Assembly (NCBI GenBank): GCA_032718475.1
Contig: JAUCBJ010000064.1
Span: 1 to 64,000 of the forward strand
Reading direction: 5' to 3'
Origin: Nemertoderma westbladi
Taxonomy: Eukaryota; Xenacoelomorpha; Nemertodermatida; Nemertodermatidae
DNA length: 64,000 nucleotides
The notes beneath the pieces are model-generated. The model worked only from the letters and a program-made list of their open reading frames with translations, searched no databases and was not told where the DNA came from. The stretch's first letter is position 1; each line of letters begins with the position of its first letter. Positions 34,801 to 47,132 of the stretch are shown here, one piece after another. The translations under genes were made by a program, and so were the position numbers.

Positions 34801-36151
34801 TTATGGCAGCTTAGCACCACCACCCTGGTTTTCATCCTTAACTGGTCGATAAATGGAAACCAATGCAACTTGGTAAACAGATAGTAGAAAATAACACAGT
34901 GAACGGAGTTTAAATAAACTAAAAAATTATCCTATTCATTTACTATTTTACGTACCTGAGCTGTTACAGAACGCTTTGTTACACATTGGGTTTGTGCATG
35001 GGCAGGGCCTTTCTCCAGTGTGGTTCCGTAAATGAATCTTAAGATTTTCCCATCTAGAAAACATCCGATTACAAGATTCAACCTGAAATTAGTTTGAGTA
35101 ATTGATTTATTAATAATTATTAATTTTAAAATTAATAATAATCACTTATTTAATAATAATTAATACTAGTGACGGGCCTAGCGGCCCGATAAGGAACCGA
35201 CTTTTTATTTCAAATAAAAGAGACAACGAGAATTATTATAGAACTAATAATTATGTAAAAATACAATCATATTTCATACAATAATTATTAATAAATTCGA
35301 TCTATTATTAGTTACTCAATTCTAGAACAAAATCGACCTGCAACTAGTGAAGACCTCGTTTTGGAATTTCGAAACCACGCTGGTGCGATGCGCGATATCG
35401 TGTTTAGTTAATAAATTGAAAACTCCATCAATTCATGTGCAACCAGTAATAAGAAATCGCGATAAATGTAATTAAATAAAAATTATTCTAGAAACATTTT
35501 CCTCAAAAAGTATGAAGTCTTGTCATTGGTGACGCGAAACTAGGCTAGTGAGATTCAGGATATTGCGTTTAATATAAAAATCGAAAACGCTATCGAATTC
35601 CGTAAAGGCGTTAATAAAATACTGCAACTTTTTTGAAATTTGTAAAATTCTAGAACTGGAAAAAATTATTTTTTGAACGGCGCTGTTTGGGGTTTGGAAA
35701 CATGGATAGGCTGAAAGAGGACATCGAATTAAGTTGAAAAATGAAAACCCCATCGAATTTGGACAAAGCGTTCCGGAGTTATAGCGGATCGAAAAAAATT
35801 GACCCCCCCCAGTCGCCAAAAATTTACAGTAATTTAAAATTTTGCAAAAAAAATTTTTTGCGTTATTTTTGATGGCGAATCGATTGGCAGTACAGGCTAC
35901 GAAAATTTTTTTTTGAAATTTTTGGTCAGAAAAAAAACATGGAAAAAGTATATTTTTAAAAAGATTTGATGTCTTTGCCTATGGTCAGAGAATGATCCAA
36001 CTCTGTAACTTGGCAATCGCTCAAATCCATTCAGCTGAATGGCACAGTAGAGTAAACTAAAGTAAATTCCCTATACAATGTTCTGAAGGGGTGACTGACA
36101 GAGAGTAATCCAACAATAAAACATTTTGCAATAATGTTGGCATTAATGTAG
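31810..36151. repeat. 4342-bp tandem unit, copy 2
   Basis: Near-identical to 27468-31809, with scattered single-base differences (for example GTAGCTCG for GTAGCTCA in the SINE). It includes module C at 31810 and 33230, RT fragments, a SINE (B box 34753-34762), module A (34927-35165) and the start of the full Helitron-like element. Confidence 0.9.
34697..34842 (+). mobile_element. tRNA-derived SINE, copy 2
   Basis: Copy of 30355-30500 carried in the second tandem unit; B box GGTTCGATCC at 34753-34762. Confidence 0.6.
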
Positions 36152-36664
36152 CCAACTCACTGTGTACGTAACAGTCATTCAGCTTACATTAGCAGAGTGA
36201 GATATTCCCATAGATTGCATTGGGAAGAGTAATTCAGCTGAGGCGATATTAGATTTCAAACTAAACCAACGAGTTAATAATGTTTGCTTTGACAGAGAGT
36301 GGTGGCCTATACAAACAGTATGGGTGTACTAAGTACAATAATCTTGGCAACCTCATCGATTTATACTAAGCCTTGTGTAGAAATGCATTACATAAGCCAT
36401 TTTTCATCAGGACACCAGCTGTCATGGGTGTTATTTTACCATTGCGCCTATGGCGTTTTTTCGTTTATCTCTATTTTTCGAGCCCAGAGGCTATGGACGG
36501 AGTAGTCGATCATGCCAGGGACCTTAGAATCGCGGTATCTAGATGCTGTGAAAATTTCATCAAAATCGTTAGAGTAGTTTTGGCTGTAGATCAGCCAGTC
36601 AGCCAGCCAGCCAGCCAGCCAGTCAGCTAACAATTCTTACAGTAATGAACCTCTCGGTTCCTAA
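35166..36664 (+). mobile_element. Non-autonomous Helitron-like element, full copy (1499 bp)
   Basis: Comparison with the empty sites at 25454/25455 and 41253/41254 shows insertion exactly between A and T of AATTAATA/TTAAAA, with no target duplication. The 3' end is GAACC-TCTC-GGTTC followed by CTAA, a small hairpin directly before a CTRR terminus. Insertion between A and T, no duplication and a 3' hairpin plus CTRR are hallmarks of rolling-circle Helitrons. The 5' end CTAGTG lacks the canonical TC. An inverted GGAACCGA / TCGGTTCC pair sits near the two ends. A (CAGC)n microsatellite is at about 36597-36627. No Rep or helicase is encoded. Confidence 0.55.
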
Positions 36665-36765
36665 TTAAAAAAAATAACCTTTATTGCTCATGCAGCAGTT
36701 AATTGTTGACAGACTTTGAATCTGTTTTATTCAATTATCTATTGGGATATATTTGAATGACTCAC

Positions 36766-36951
36766 GGGGCATATGTTGGGTCTCTCCCCACTGTGGACTC
36801 TCATGTGAACAATCAGTTTATATCGCGCGTTAAGTGACTTCTGTTGCCGTTGGCAACCAGCCCATCTGCAGATGTAATTTCCATTTTTCTTCTGTGTTTC
36901 CACAGGGGTGCTTTCAATGTGTGTCACAAATATTGACAAGTGGTGAAATAG
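36766..36951 (-). CDS. GLI/GLIS/ZIC-type zinc-finger exon, copy 2
   Basis: Apparently identical to 25556-25741, with the same acceptor and donor. It lies directly behind the Helitron-like element in module B (36665 onward), 11,210 bp from copy 1. Confidence 0.6.
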
Positions 36952-37323
36952 CTGTAAAATATATAAGGATGAAATGGTAGTATGAAGCGAAACAATGTGA
37001 AGATATTAACTTCATATCAAACATACCATACAAAAATATTCATGTACATATTGAAATAAATGTTTGAAATAGAGAATATGAAGATATATATTTGACTGTA
37101 TTACTTCATATAACCATTCTCAGCTGGTTTTTTTTTTAGACTGCTTAGTGCTTTTTTTAAATGACAAACTAGACAAAGATATAAAAAGACACATAAAAGT
37201 TATATAAAAAAGAAAAACCTCACCCACCACCAGGCTACTGTACAATGGTGTTTAGCTAAGCTTAGCTAGCTGTTAATTGTAGTGCGCGCGGGAATTATTA
37301 AAATTAAAATTAACGGTAAATGT

Positions 37324-39140
37324 TATAGCTCTGAAAATAAGTGGTTTTTTAAGTTTGACGTAAAAGACGATTTTGATTTTTTATTGCGTAGCTCTAGTGG
37401 CACAGAATTCCAGATCGAGGGTCCTCGAAAACTCACTGATCTCTGTGAGGAAGTTAGGTGACATATTGGTATTGAGAAGTTGCCATGGGAAGCGCTGTGG
37501 GTATGTTAGTTGTGGACTGAAGAACGTTTTTGGAATAGTTTACCGAGGGTGGAATTTGGGCTTATGGTTTTCGAATAAATATCGTACATGAAGGTGCAAA
37601 CTGATAGTTCATAGAGTTTGTTAAGTGGTAAAATATTTAATTGTTTGTAAATGGGAATTGATGACGATCTGTAGTGTGAAAATGTAATACAGCTTAAAAG
37701 TTTATTGATTTTTGTACGTAGTAGTTTCAGTGTGGTGGAATGTGTGCTACCCCATACCAGGATCCCATAATTAACGTAGGGATGGATCAGTGAAAAGTAG
37801 AGGGTTCTGAGTATATGTAGAGGAAATATGCGCCTAAGTTTATAGAAAAAATACCGCTGGATTTATATATATATATATTTTTTAATTTATATGTGTTTTC
37901 CACTTTAGTTTTGAATCTATCTAAATGCCAAGTAATTTTGTGTTGTCTGTCTGTTCGATATCGGTGTTGTTAATTTTAAGTTGTAATCTGTTGTTATCGG
38001 TGGCAGTAGGAATAGGAAGGTTAGTAAATATGGTGTACTCAGTTTTCTTCAGGTTTAGTAATAGTTTATTGTCAAGTAACCAGTCGTAGATTTTTGTTAA
38101 TTCACTGTTTGTACTAGATATTAATGAGAGGATATCACGATGTGAGTTGAGTAGAGTTGTGTCGTCAGCGAAAAGTGTACTAAGTAAGTTTGTTGCTTTG
38201 GGTAAGTCATTAATAAAAATGAGAAATAGTATGGGAGAGAGGACCGATCCCTGGGGGACACCACAAATGATAGGTAATAAAGTTGAATTAATGCCGTCGA
38301 TGGAGACAAATTGTTTGCGATTAGAGAGGAAACTCGAAATAAGTTGAAGGGGTAGGCCTCTGATACCATAGGTCTCAAGCTTATTAATAAGGATTTTGCG
38401 GTCTATGGTATCAAAGGCCTTTTTAAGGTCAATGTATAAGGTGCATAATGAATGATGGCAATCAAACATAGAGTTAATTTTTTCCGTTATAGATAGTAGT
38501 GCGTGAGAGGTGGTTGTTATTGGTCTAAAGCCGTATTGGGATTCTGTAATTTCATGGAGTATTTGTTTAAGTAGGATTGTAATTGTTCATTAATTAATTG
38601 TTCTAGAATTTTGCTTAGTACTGGTAGTAATGATATAGGACGGTAATTATTCGGGTCTGTAGGATCGTCTGATTTGAATAGTGGTATAACTTTAGCAATT
38701 TTTAATGAATTGGGAAAAAAGCCGTACTTTATTGAAAGGTTGAATAAGTAGCACAGGTGTTGGGAAAGTGGTTTGGCAGCAAGTCGGAGTAGTTTGGTGG
38801 GGAACAACGGATCGTTAGAACTGCAGTTTAATTTGAGGTTGAGGATTCGGTATTATAATTCTATTGGAGATGTTTTTGTTAATGTAAAAGAGTTCACTCT
38901 ATAGTATTTGAAATATGGCGTCGGGGGGATTGGGGTGTGCAAGTCGGTAAGGTACTTTGGAGTTTAGTTCCAATGGTTGAAAAGTGTTCGTTGAATATTT
39001 CTGTAATTAATTTGAGTTGGGTCTGATACAATTTGTGCGGAGGTATTCGTTTTTATAATAAGTTTTTTGGGTGATGATTTAGAAGTTGTTTTGTGGAGTA
39101 AATTGTTACGTAAATAATAAGTAATAATTATTAAATTCTC
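37324..39140 (-). pseudogene. CR1/Jockey-type non-LTR RT, copy 2 (longer)
   Basis: Repeats copy 1 and extends further 5'. Frame 38807-38517 carries the N-terminal RT segment (GFFPNSLKIAKVIPLFK and NYRPISLLPVLSK); frame 38469-37921 carries the DLKKAFD, GVPQGSV and FADD boxes. One frameshift separates them. Upstream it degenerates toward a poly-C tract of about 21 bases (about 39147-39168). Confidence 0.85.
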
Positions 39141-39305
39141 TACTCCCCCCCCCCCCCCCCCCCCCCCCACTCAGCTTCCAACTTATTTATCCAATAAGAT
39201 GCGAACGATTCCCAGATACAATGCTTCTATATATAGGGACATTTACATTGTGAACTTTAGCTGCTGTCATATATTAATGAGGCCTACGTGCGTTGGTTAT
39301 TATTG

Positions 39306-41253
39306 GTTAATTTAACCTGCATTTCAGACATTTCTGGTGTGTATAATCTGCAAAAAATTATAACTACAATACAAAGAAGTTAAAGCTGTCAATTAAGTGA
39401 AAATAGCAATTGTTTGTTTACGTCTTAATTTACTAAGGTGAATTTAATTTAATTTATAAATAAATGAAAAATATTAAAATATAAAAAAGAAATATGTACA
39501 GTGTTCACAGAATAGTCTTTAAATAGAACCGTCACCGAATATTCTAAAAACGCGAAAATCGGAGTGGAGAGGAAGCGAGCAGAGTGGAGTAGGGGGGGCG
39601 GGCCGTACCTGAAATCGCGAAGGGCCTGAGCGCGTGGGCGCGAGGATTGATTCAAGGTAAGAACCCGGGCCTTAAATGTGCAGGAAATTACCACGAACAA
39701 TACCTTGGGTACTAGTGAACGGAAAGTGAAGTACCGGCGCAGCGGTAAGTCTCGTTTGCCTGACGTGATATTCGGGCTCGGTTCAACTGTCTTCTTAAAT
39801 CTTCAGCTCAGCAGCTCTCTTCATTTTTTTTTTCGTTATTCTATAACATTCTATTCCCATATTACTAATATGACCAAACCACAGTTAATACTAATAAATT
39901 CACCCATTTCTTATTACAAATATTAAGATTTTATGTGAATAATACGTACGTATCGAGAGAAAAATAAGTACTTTTTCCCTAGGGAAAAAAATAACACAAA
40001 CTTTTGTTGCGAAATGTTTTTGAGTGTGTCTAGTAACTTAATTACTGACGGACCACCTTACACGGAGCAACTTTTTTTGAAAAACAAGTAGCAGAAAAAA
40101 CGTTTCTCCATGTGAGGGTGCATGGGGGTCCTAATAGATATTAAATGTAAACAACAACAAAATTAAATGAAATGAAATGAAATTAAATAAAAATTAAATG
40201 TTCAGTTGAGTAGAGTTGTGTCGTCAGCGAAAAGTGTACTAAGTAAGTTTGTTGCTTTGGGTAAGTCATTAATAAAATGAGAAATAGTATGGGAGAGAGG
40301 ACCGATCCCTGGGGGACACCACTAATGATAGGTAATAAAGTTGAATTAATGCCGTCAATGGAGACAAATTGTTTGCGATTAGAGAGGAAACTAGAAATAA
40401 GTTGAAGGGGTAGGCCTCTGATACCATAGGTATCAAGCTTATTAATAAGGATTTTGCGGTCTATGGTATCAAAGGCCTTTTTAAGGTCAATGTATAAGGC
40501 GCATGTTGAATGATGTTAATATATTAAGGCAAAATTTTTGAAAAAAATAATAGATTTCTTAACAGATTAAAATACATACAAACACAAACTGTCTTATGGC
40601 ATTATGTAATTTGTTGTCGTAAATAGTTGTATATGTAATCAATGTCACTGTACTGTACAGTGTACATACGGTAATGAATGAATTTGATTCCTTGGGATCT
40701 CTCTAGATCGGATATTAAACTTTAATTCAAAAATATATATATTGTAATTTGTAATTAGTATTTAGTTTTTATTGGCTATTTTACCAAGCAGTAGCTCGTT
40801 CTAGGCGTGGGCATTCCTGTGCTACAAATCAAGAGGCCCCGGTTCGATCCCTTGATTGGGCAGCACTATTTGGGTAAAGTGCTTTTAATTATGGCAGCTT
40901 AGCACCACCACCCTGGTTTTCATCCTTAACTGGTCGATAAATGGAAACCAATGCAACTTGGTAAACAGATAGTAGAAAATAACACAGTGAACGGAGTTTA
41001 AATAAACTAAAAAATTATCCTATTCATTTACTATTTTACGTACCTGAGCTGTTACAGAACGCTTTGTTACACATTGGGTTTGTGCATGGGCAGGGCCTTT
41101 CTCCAGTGTGGTTCCGTAAATGAATCTTAAGATTTTCCCATCTAGAAAACATCCGATTACAAGATTCAACCTGAAATTAGTTTGAGTAATTGATTTATTA
41201 ATAATTATTAATTTTAAAATTAATAATAATCACTTATTTAATAATAATTAATA
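39306..41253. repeat. Third block of modules C, RT fragment, SINE and A
   Basis: Module C (about 39306-40199), the short RT fragment (40200-40505), spacer, SINE (40785-40930) and module A (to 41253) repeat the order seen in each 4342-bp unit. Here module A runs straight into the zinc-finger module without the Helitron-like element, preserving the empty site. Confidence 0.85.
40785..40930 (+). mobile_element. tRNA-derived SINE, copy 3
   Basis: Same sequence as 30355-30500; B box GGTTCGATCC at 40841-40850. Confidence 0.6.
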
Positions 41254-41354
41254 TTAAAAAAAATAACCTTTATTGCTCATGCAGCAGTTAATTGTTGACA
41301 GACTTTGAATCTGTTTTATTCAATTATCTATTGGGATATATTTGAATGACTCAC

Positions 41355-41540
41355 GGGGCATATGTTGGGTCTCTCCCCACTGTGGACTCTCATGTGAACA
41401 ATCAGTTTATATCGCGCGTTAAGTGACTTCTGTTGCCGTTGGCAACCAGCCCATCTGCAGATGTAATTTCCATTTTTCTTCTGTGTTTCCACAGGGGTGC
41501 TTTCAATGTGTGTCACAAATATTGACAAGTGGTGAAATAG
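41355..41540 (-). CDS. GLI/GLIS/ZIC-type zinc-finger exon, copy 3
   Basis: Apparently identical exon with the same splice borders as copies 1 and 2. Its module (41254-41884) diverges from the other copies immediately after GCGCGCGGGAATT, where they continue into the RT. Confidence 0.6.
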
Positions 41541-41884
41541 CTGTAAAATATATAAGGATGAAATGGTAGTATGAAGCGAAACAATGTGAAGATATTAACT
41601 TCATATCAAACATACCATACAAAAATATTCATGTACATATTGAAATAAATGTTTGAAATAGAGAATATGAAGATATATATTTGACTGTATTACTTCATAT
41701 AAACATTCTCAGCTGGTTTTTTTTTTAGACTGCTTAGTGCTTTTTTTAAATGACAAACTAGACAAAGATATAAAAAGACACATAAAAGTTATATAAAAAA
41801 GAAAAACCTCACCCACCACCAGGCTACTGTACAATGGTGTTTAGCTAAGCTTAGCTAGCTGTTAATTGTAGTGCGCGCGGGAAT

Positions 41885-42279
41885 TTCAAAATTTTTAGTT
41901 TATGCTTGTATCAGCATTTGTCAAACGGATAGAGGCTTGAGCGATGTAGCCTGGTAGCTCACTCACCTGGTAGCTCACTCACCTGGTAGCATTCTACCTA
42001 TATTACCGAACACATACACGTATGTATTGTGTAACGTAAATCAAACAGTTTAACAACATTGTGGTTCGCATATATTTTAATTCTGTTTCAATTTTTATTG
42101 GGATTATTAGCTTTATTTTTGTATGATTGAATATTAAAATTAACGTTTCTCGTTAATTTAATTTAACGTTAAGAAAAAACGTTTCTCCATGTGAGGGGTG
42201 CATGGGGGTCCTAATAGATATTAAATGTAAACAACAAAAAAATTAAATGAAATGAAATGAAATTAAATAAAAATTAAAT
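41885..42279. other. Junction sequence with a short tandem repeat
   Basis: Contains three copies of CTCACTCACCTGGTAG-like sequence (about 41950-41990), a copy of the 25171-25206 segment at about 42000-42037, and the end of module C from about 42170. Confidence 0.5.
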
Positions 42280-43730
42280 GGTCAGTTGAGTAGAGTTGTG
42301 TCGTCAGCGAAAAGTGTACTAAGTAAGTTTGTTGCTTTGGGTAAGTCATTAATAAAAATGAGAAATAGTATGGGAGAGAGGACCGATCCCTGGGGGACAC
42401 CACAAATGATAGGTAATAAAGTTGAATTAATGCCGTCAATGGAGACAAATTGTTTGCGATTATAGAGGAAACTCGAAATAAGTTGAAGGGGTAGGCCTCT
42501 GATACCATAGGTCTCAAGCTTATTAATAAGGATTTTGTGGTCTATGGTATCAAAGGCCTTTTTAAGGTCAATGTATAAGGCGCATGTTGAATGATGGCAA
42601 TCAAACATAGAGTTAATTTTTTCCGTTATAGATAGTAGTGCGTGAGAGGTGGTTGTTTTTGGTCCAAAGCCGTATTGGGATTCTGTAATTACATGGAGTA
42701 TTTGTTTAAGTAGGATTGTAATTGTTCATTAATTAATTGTTCTAGAATTTTGCTTAGTACTGGTAGTAATGATATAGGACGGTAATTATTCGGGTCTGTA
42801 GGATCGTCTGATTTGAATAGTGGTATAACTTTAGCAATTTTTAATGAATCGGGAAAAAAGCCGTACTTTATTGAAAGGTTGAATAAGTAGCACAGGTGTT
42901 GGGAAAGTGGTTTGGCAGCAAGTCGGAGTAGTTTGGTGGGGAACGGATCGTTAGAACTGCAGTTTAATTTGAGGTTGAGGATTCGGTATTATAATTCTAT
43001 TGGAGATGTTTCTTGTTAATGTAAAAGAGTTCACTCTAGTATTTGAAATATGGCGTCGGGGGGATCGGGGTGTGCAAGTCGGTAAGGTACTTTGGAGTTT
43101 AGTTCCAATGGTTGAAAAGTGTTCGTTGAATATTTCTGATAATTTGAGTTGGGTCTGATACAATTTGTGCGGAGGTATTCGTTTTTATAATAAGTTTTTT
43201 GGGTGATGATTTAGAAGTTGTTTTGTGGAGTACAGTATTAATTATCGACCAAGTTTTGCGGGAATTTGTAATGTTGTTATCAAATTGTTGCGAATAATAT
43301 TTTTTTTCGGCAATTTTTAAGGTTTTTGTGAGATGATTACGATAGTCGGTAAAACATTTACGGTTGGTTTCAGTTCGGTTTTTTAAATAGTTCCTTTATA
43401 ATTTGTCTTTAGTTCTGATTGATTTGAGTAGACTTTCAGTGATCCATGCTTTGAGGGGCCGAGTTTTGTGTGTATATGATTTTGAAGGAATATGAGAGGA
43501 GCAAATGTTGGTGAGATTATCGTAAAAACAGTCAAACTTTGAGGTGATGGGTATTGATTTATCGGTGTAGGACTAGTTGTTGGAGGGTTTATTAATGTCA
43601 CGAAAGAAAGAAGATTCGTCAAGTTTTGAATAGTCGAAAGTGTGGCGTGGTTTAGGTTCATTGAAAATACAGCTAAATTTTTGTAAAATGATAAATGTTG
43701 CATGGTGATCTGAATTACCTATTTATAGTT
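42280..43730 (-). pseudogene. CR1/Jockey-type non-LTR element, copy 3 (longest 5' extent)
   Basis: Frame 42608-42282 has DLKKAFDTIDHK, GVPQGSVLSPILF and LFADDTTLL. Upstream in broken frames are the N-terminal RT block (about 42790-42950), the KTWSIIN linker motif (about 43240) and a segment between endonuclease and RT (43703-43383). It is 3'-truncated at the catalytic box, where it joins module C. Confidence 0.8.
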
Positions 43731-43743
43731 AAAAGTACCCGCA

Positions 43744-45035
43744 TTGAAAACTGAGGTGGTTACATCGTCAGGGGTAATCGCCACATTGCTGGAATGTATT
43801 GAGCATTATAGATCCAAAAGTTCCGCAGTGTACCTGCTTCAGCTAGATATAGAATCGGCCTTCGACAATGTTGAGTACTGCACACTCATTCGAAAGCTGC
43901 TGGACCATGGAGTCAACCCTCACATCGCAGCTACGGTCTACTCATATTACACTTGAGGTATAGTTTTTCTCAAATTCAATGGTAGCATCGATTGTAACGG
44001 CATACATGTAGCCCAAGGTTTAAACCAAGGTTCTCTACTATCACCAACTATTTTTAACTTATACACAGCTGATATAACTGCGGCTCTAGAGAGTTCCAAC
44101 TTAGGTTGTCGTGTCGGCCCTGTGTGGTTAGGCGCCATAGTATACGCCGATGACTCCCTCCTTCTTAGCACCTCGGCTACTGATCTCGAACGTATGGCAA
44201 TGATTGTAAGTGATAAAGCAGACGAGGTCTGTCTTAGCTTTGAACCCACTAAAACCTCATGGATTGTAGTCGACAGCATCCAAAATCATGTCATAAACCC
44301 TGCTTTATCATCATACGTGGATCTCTTGTTGCAAGAAGTTCTTCCCTTACCTTCTTAGGATACAACCTTAAAAGTTCATCGAACTCCAAAGTAATCCTTA
44401 ATGATTCTATCAGGTTGATAGCTTACTACTCTCAAACATTTCACACTAGAGGCTGGACAACGCGCTGGCTTCCTCCTAAGGTGGTCTTCCGACTATGGGA
44501 CTCCCTAGCTGTACCAGCTACCTCAAATGGATTAAAATTCAATATAGGTTCTCATACCTCCACTGATCGTGACGCTCTTGATGTATTCTACCGCAAATCG
44601 TTAAGAGGTTTACTAAACCTTGGCCCATATGTTGGGAATTGCACTCTTTACCACGTCGCCAATCTTGTGCCAATCTCGATTGCTGCACTTCGGTTGTGTG
44701 TCGGTACCGTCCTGCGCATATCGAACTGTCCTAGTCGCTTTCTACAACTAATTTGTCGGATTGCAATGTTCAGCAATGTGCTCCCCCTGGCGTCGTGTCG
44801 CGGCATTTCTTGTGGCTACAGCATCGCGCGCTCATCCTACGCCTTACCTGACCTGCTTTCTGTACTCAACTTTTCATATTCCAAAAGTGAGCTGGTGTCG
44901 TGCATTTCCCTTGCCAAGCCGACATATCGTGAACTGATCAGCTCAAATTTCATTAGAACTACACTCAAACTCAAAACAAACAACATTGAAGAGAAAAGAG
45001 CCAGAATACTCTCATATTATGGCGTTTTCTAATCT
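43744..45035 (+). pseudogene. Degenerate non-LTR reverse transcriptase of another family
   Basis: Three consecutive forward frames together read as an RT: LLQLDIESAFDNVEY (43744-43956), GLNQGSLLSPTIFNLY near 44020-44080, YADDSLLLSTS (frame 44122-44358), then a 257-codon C-terminal frame (44259-45032) starting near LTFLGYNLKSS. At least two frameshifts separate them. The endonuclease and any ORF1 are missing. The 257-codon frame ends at TAA 45030-45032. The clade is not clear from the motifs. Confidence 0.75.
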
Positions 45036-45100
45036 GAAATCCAACTATATTTGCAGCGCAAACTCCTATCATAATCACTTCTACCTGCACTCTGCAATCC

Positions 45101-45345
45101 CCCCCCCCCCCCTCCTCACTTAATGTTAATATGGTTATGTGGTCCATCCTTCGAGATAGAAAACCTTATGACATGCTTCTCATTACATCTGCACCAAGTT
45201 TTCTTATTTTTTTACAATAACCTGATGCGTTTTGCTCAAACATGCTGTATGTGCATTTTATTTACCTACATATGTTATCTTTGTCTGATGCGTTTTGCCC
45301 AAATATATGTGCACTTTTTTTACCTATGTTATCTTTATCCTATTG
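45101..45345. repeat. Poly-C tract and a diverged duplication of about 75 bp
   Basis: About 12 C at 45101-45112. CTGATGCGTTTTGC.CAAA..TG...TGTGCA.TTT.TTTACCTA followed by TGTTATCTTT occurs at about 45222 and 45288. Non-coding. Confidence 0.6.
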
Positions 45346-45449
45346 CCAATCCATCTAGAATATTCAGCTCGTACTTAGTATGTAGTAAGTAATCCAACTG
45401 TCAGACTGTTGTTTTGCAACAAGACCGTTTAACTAGGCCTAACTGAAAC

Positions 45450-45863
45450 TTGAAGTTTGTCTACGGGACCATGGGCGATAAGGATGCAGGAAGCTGGAAG
45501 AGGTGTGGTCCTCAAGTTCTCTCTACCCTTGAGGCAATTGAGAAAGAACTAAAATCTCTAAATCTTTCTATTGACTCGGTGATGTCTGATACCGCACTAA
45601 TTCCTTCCCTTGTTAAAGAGATTGAGGTTCTGAAACGAGTGAACGACGATCTCAAAACTGATTTAGAGGAAGCGAAAACAGCAAACGATGATCTGGATCA
45701 ATACCAGCGGCGTCACAATGTATTGATACACGGTGTTCCGGAGTCGCCGGATCCGGCCACGGAGCGCGCCAGGCTCTCAGCAATCCTTACTGAGCTTGGG
45801 CTTCTAATGTCCGAAGTTGATGTATACCACCAGCTGGGTTCGCCGATCTCCACCTGACCTCGT
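45450..45863 (+). pseudogene. L1-type ORF1 (coiled-coil RNA-binding protein), 5' half
   Basis: From ATG 45471 the frame encodes a coiled coil (SLVKEIEVLKRVNDDLKTD) followed by LDQYQRRHNVLIHGVPES, the start of the RRM-like domain of L1-type ORF1 proteins, which coat the element's RNA. The frame stops at about 45857, just before the BEL/Pao insertion at 45863/45864. The rest is at 60385-60895. Confidence 0.75.
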
Positions 45864-46421
45864 TGTGACGGGATCCAGGAAGGATCCCGGTTTATCCGGT
45901 TGTTTAGTTCACGCGTCCCTGCCATGTGTATGAAAGGTAAAAGGAGTTCCTGTCGTTCGTCGTATATAATAATCGGTTGTACGGATATATAGATATAGGG
46001 TATATAGATATAGGCATATGAATAATGTTGTCGTATACGGAAGGCGGGTTACGGTAATTAAAGTCCCGGTCCTTCCCTAGCTAAACTAACTAACCTAACT
46101 AGCACCAATATGATACTGAGATAACTGAACTGATATGATTACTGCCAACTGGCTATATTGCACGGGTTGGCCTTGTTACTCTACCTGATCGATGCTTCCC
46201 CCCTCTGATTGGTTGATACCCTTGTTGGCGCCCTTTGGAGTGTTCCCGTTCACCCCAGCTATTCTCTCTCGGTTAGGGGTTTGGCCCCTGACCCTTATTG
46301 TTTGTTCCTCCTTCCCATTTTGTTGGGGTGACACGAGTTGGTGATTGCCCAACCTCGTGGCCCCCAATATTGCTTATCGGCTTAACTTTATGGGGTGTTA
46401 GCGGGATTGAATAAGCTAACA
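45864..46421 (-). repeat. 3' LTR of element 2
   Basis: 558-bp copy of 59812-60379. Being next to the purine tract makes this the downstream LTR of a reverse-strand element. Confidence 0.92.
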
Positions 46422-46433
46422 CTCCTCCCCATG
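46422..46433 (-). promoter_or_regulatory. Polypurine tract of element 2
   Basis: On the reverse strand CATGGGGAGGAG directly abuts the LTR start TGTTAGC, the expected site of plus-strand DNA priming. It confirms the reverse orientation. Confidence 0.75.
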
Positions 46434-47132
46434 CTATCTTCCCGGTGAGAAGATAGCATCCACCTTAAGTGCGCTACAATCCCGCTGGATCCCGATCTAG
46501 TATCGGGTGTGGGGTGGAATTCTTTTCTCTCGTAGCTGGCTTTCCAGGCCGCTCCCTATGGGTATGATAACGCTACCCTATATGCCTGGCGTCCCATGTC
46601 GGTACGATCACGCTCATCTCTCACGCGACTTTTGTTTCCCCAACACTTTCGCCCTATCTCTTCTCCACTCTCACCCTAACTCTCTCATACCCTCGGACCT
46701 CCTCGTCCCTCACTCAGCCTCTTATTCTCCCCCCCCACACTAGAATTCCGTCCGCACTCTCTCCGCACTTCACACCATTACTCCGTCCCTCAACCCCACT
46801 TCGACTACCTCATCCCTTCTGACGAATCTCCCCCCCTCTTGTGCCGTCGCACTCAAGAAGTGTGAAATCGTCTGGCGTCTCGTCCATAGTGCCATAGTCA
46901 GTTATCCCCCCAGTCCCAGTAGCTAATTGAGAAAGGTTGTATGACTATAGTACTTACTCCAAACGTATATTTATTGCTAAACTACTGATCACTACGTACG
47001 TACATATAATTGCACTTATTTAATTATTTGCATCAGCTTGATTTATACTTAATAGTTCGTACGTCCCACGCGGCGCCTTCCAGGCGTACCACGTTCAAGT
47101 CTCAGTTCCTCCCCCCCCCCGGCCCTAGGAAC
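46434..47132 (-). other. 3' untranslated stretch of element 2
   Basis: Pyrimidine-rich on the plus strand, with short C runs (46728-46737 and 47110-47119). No further ORF between the third ORF and the purine tract. Confidence 0.5.
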
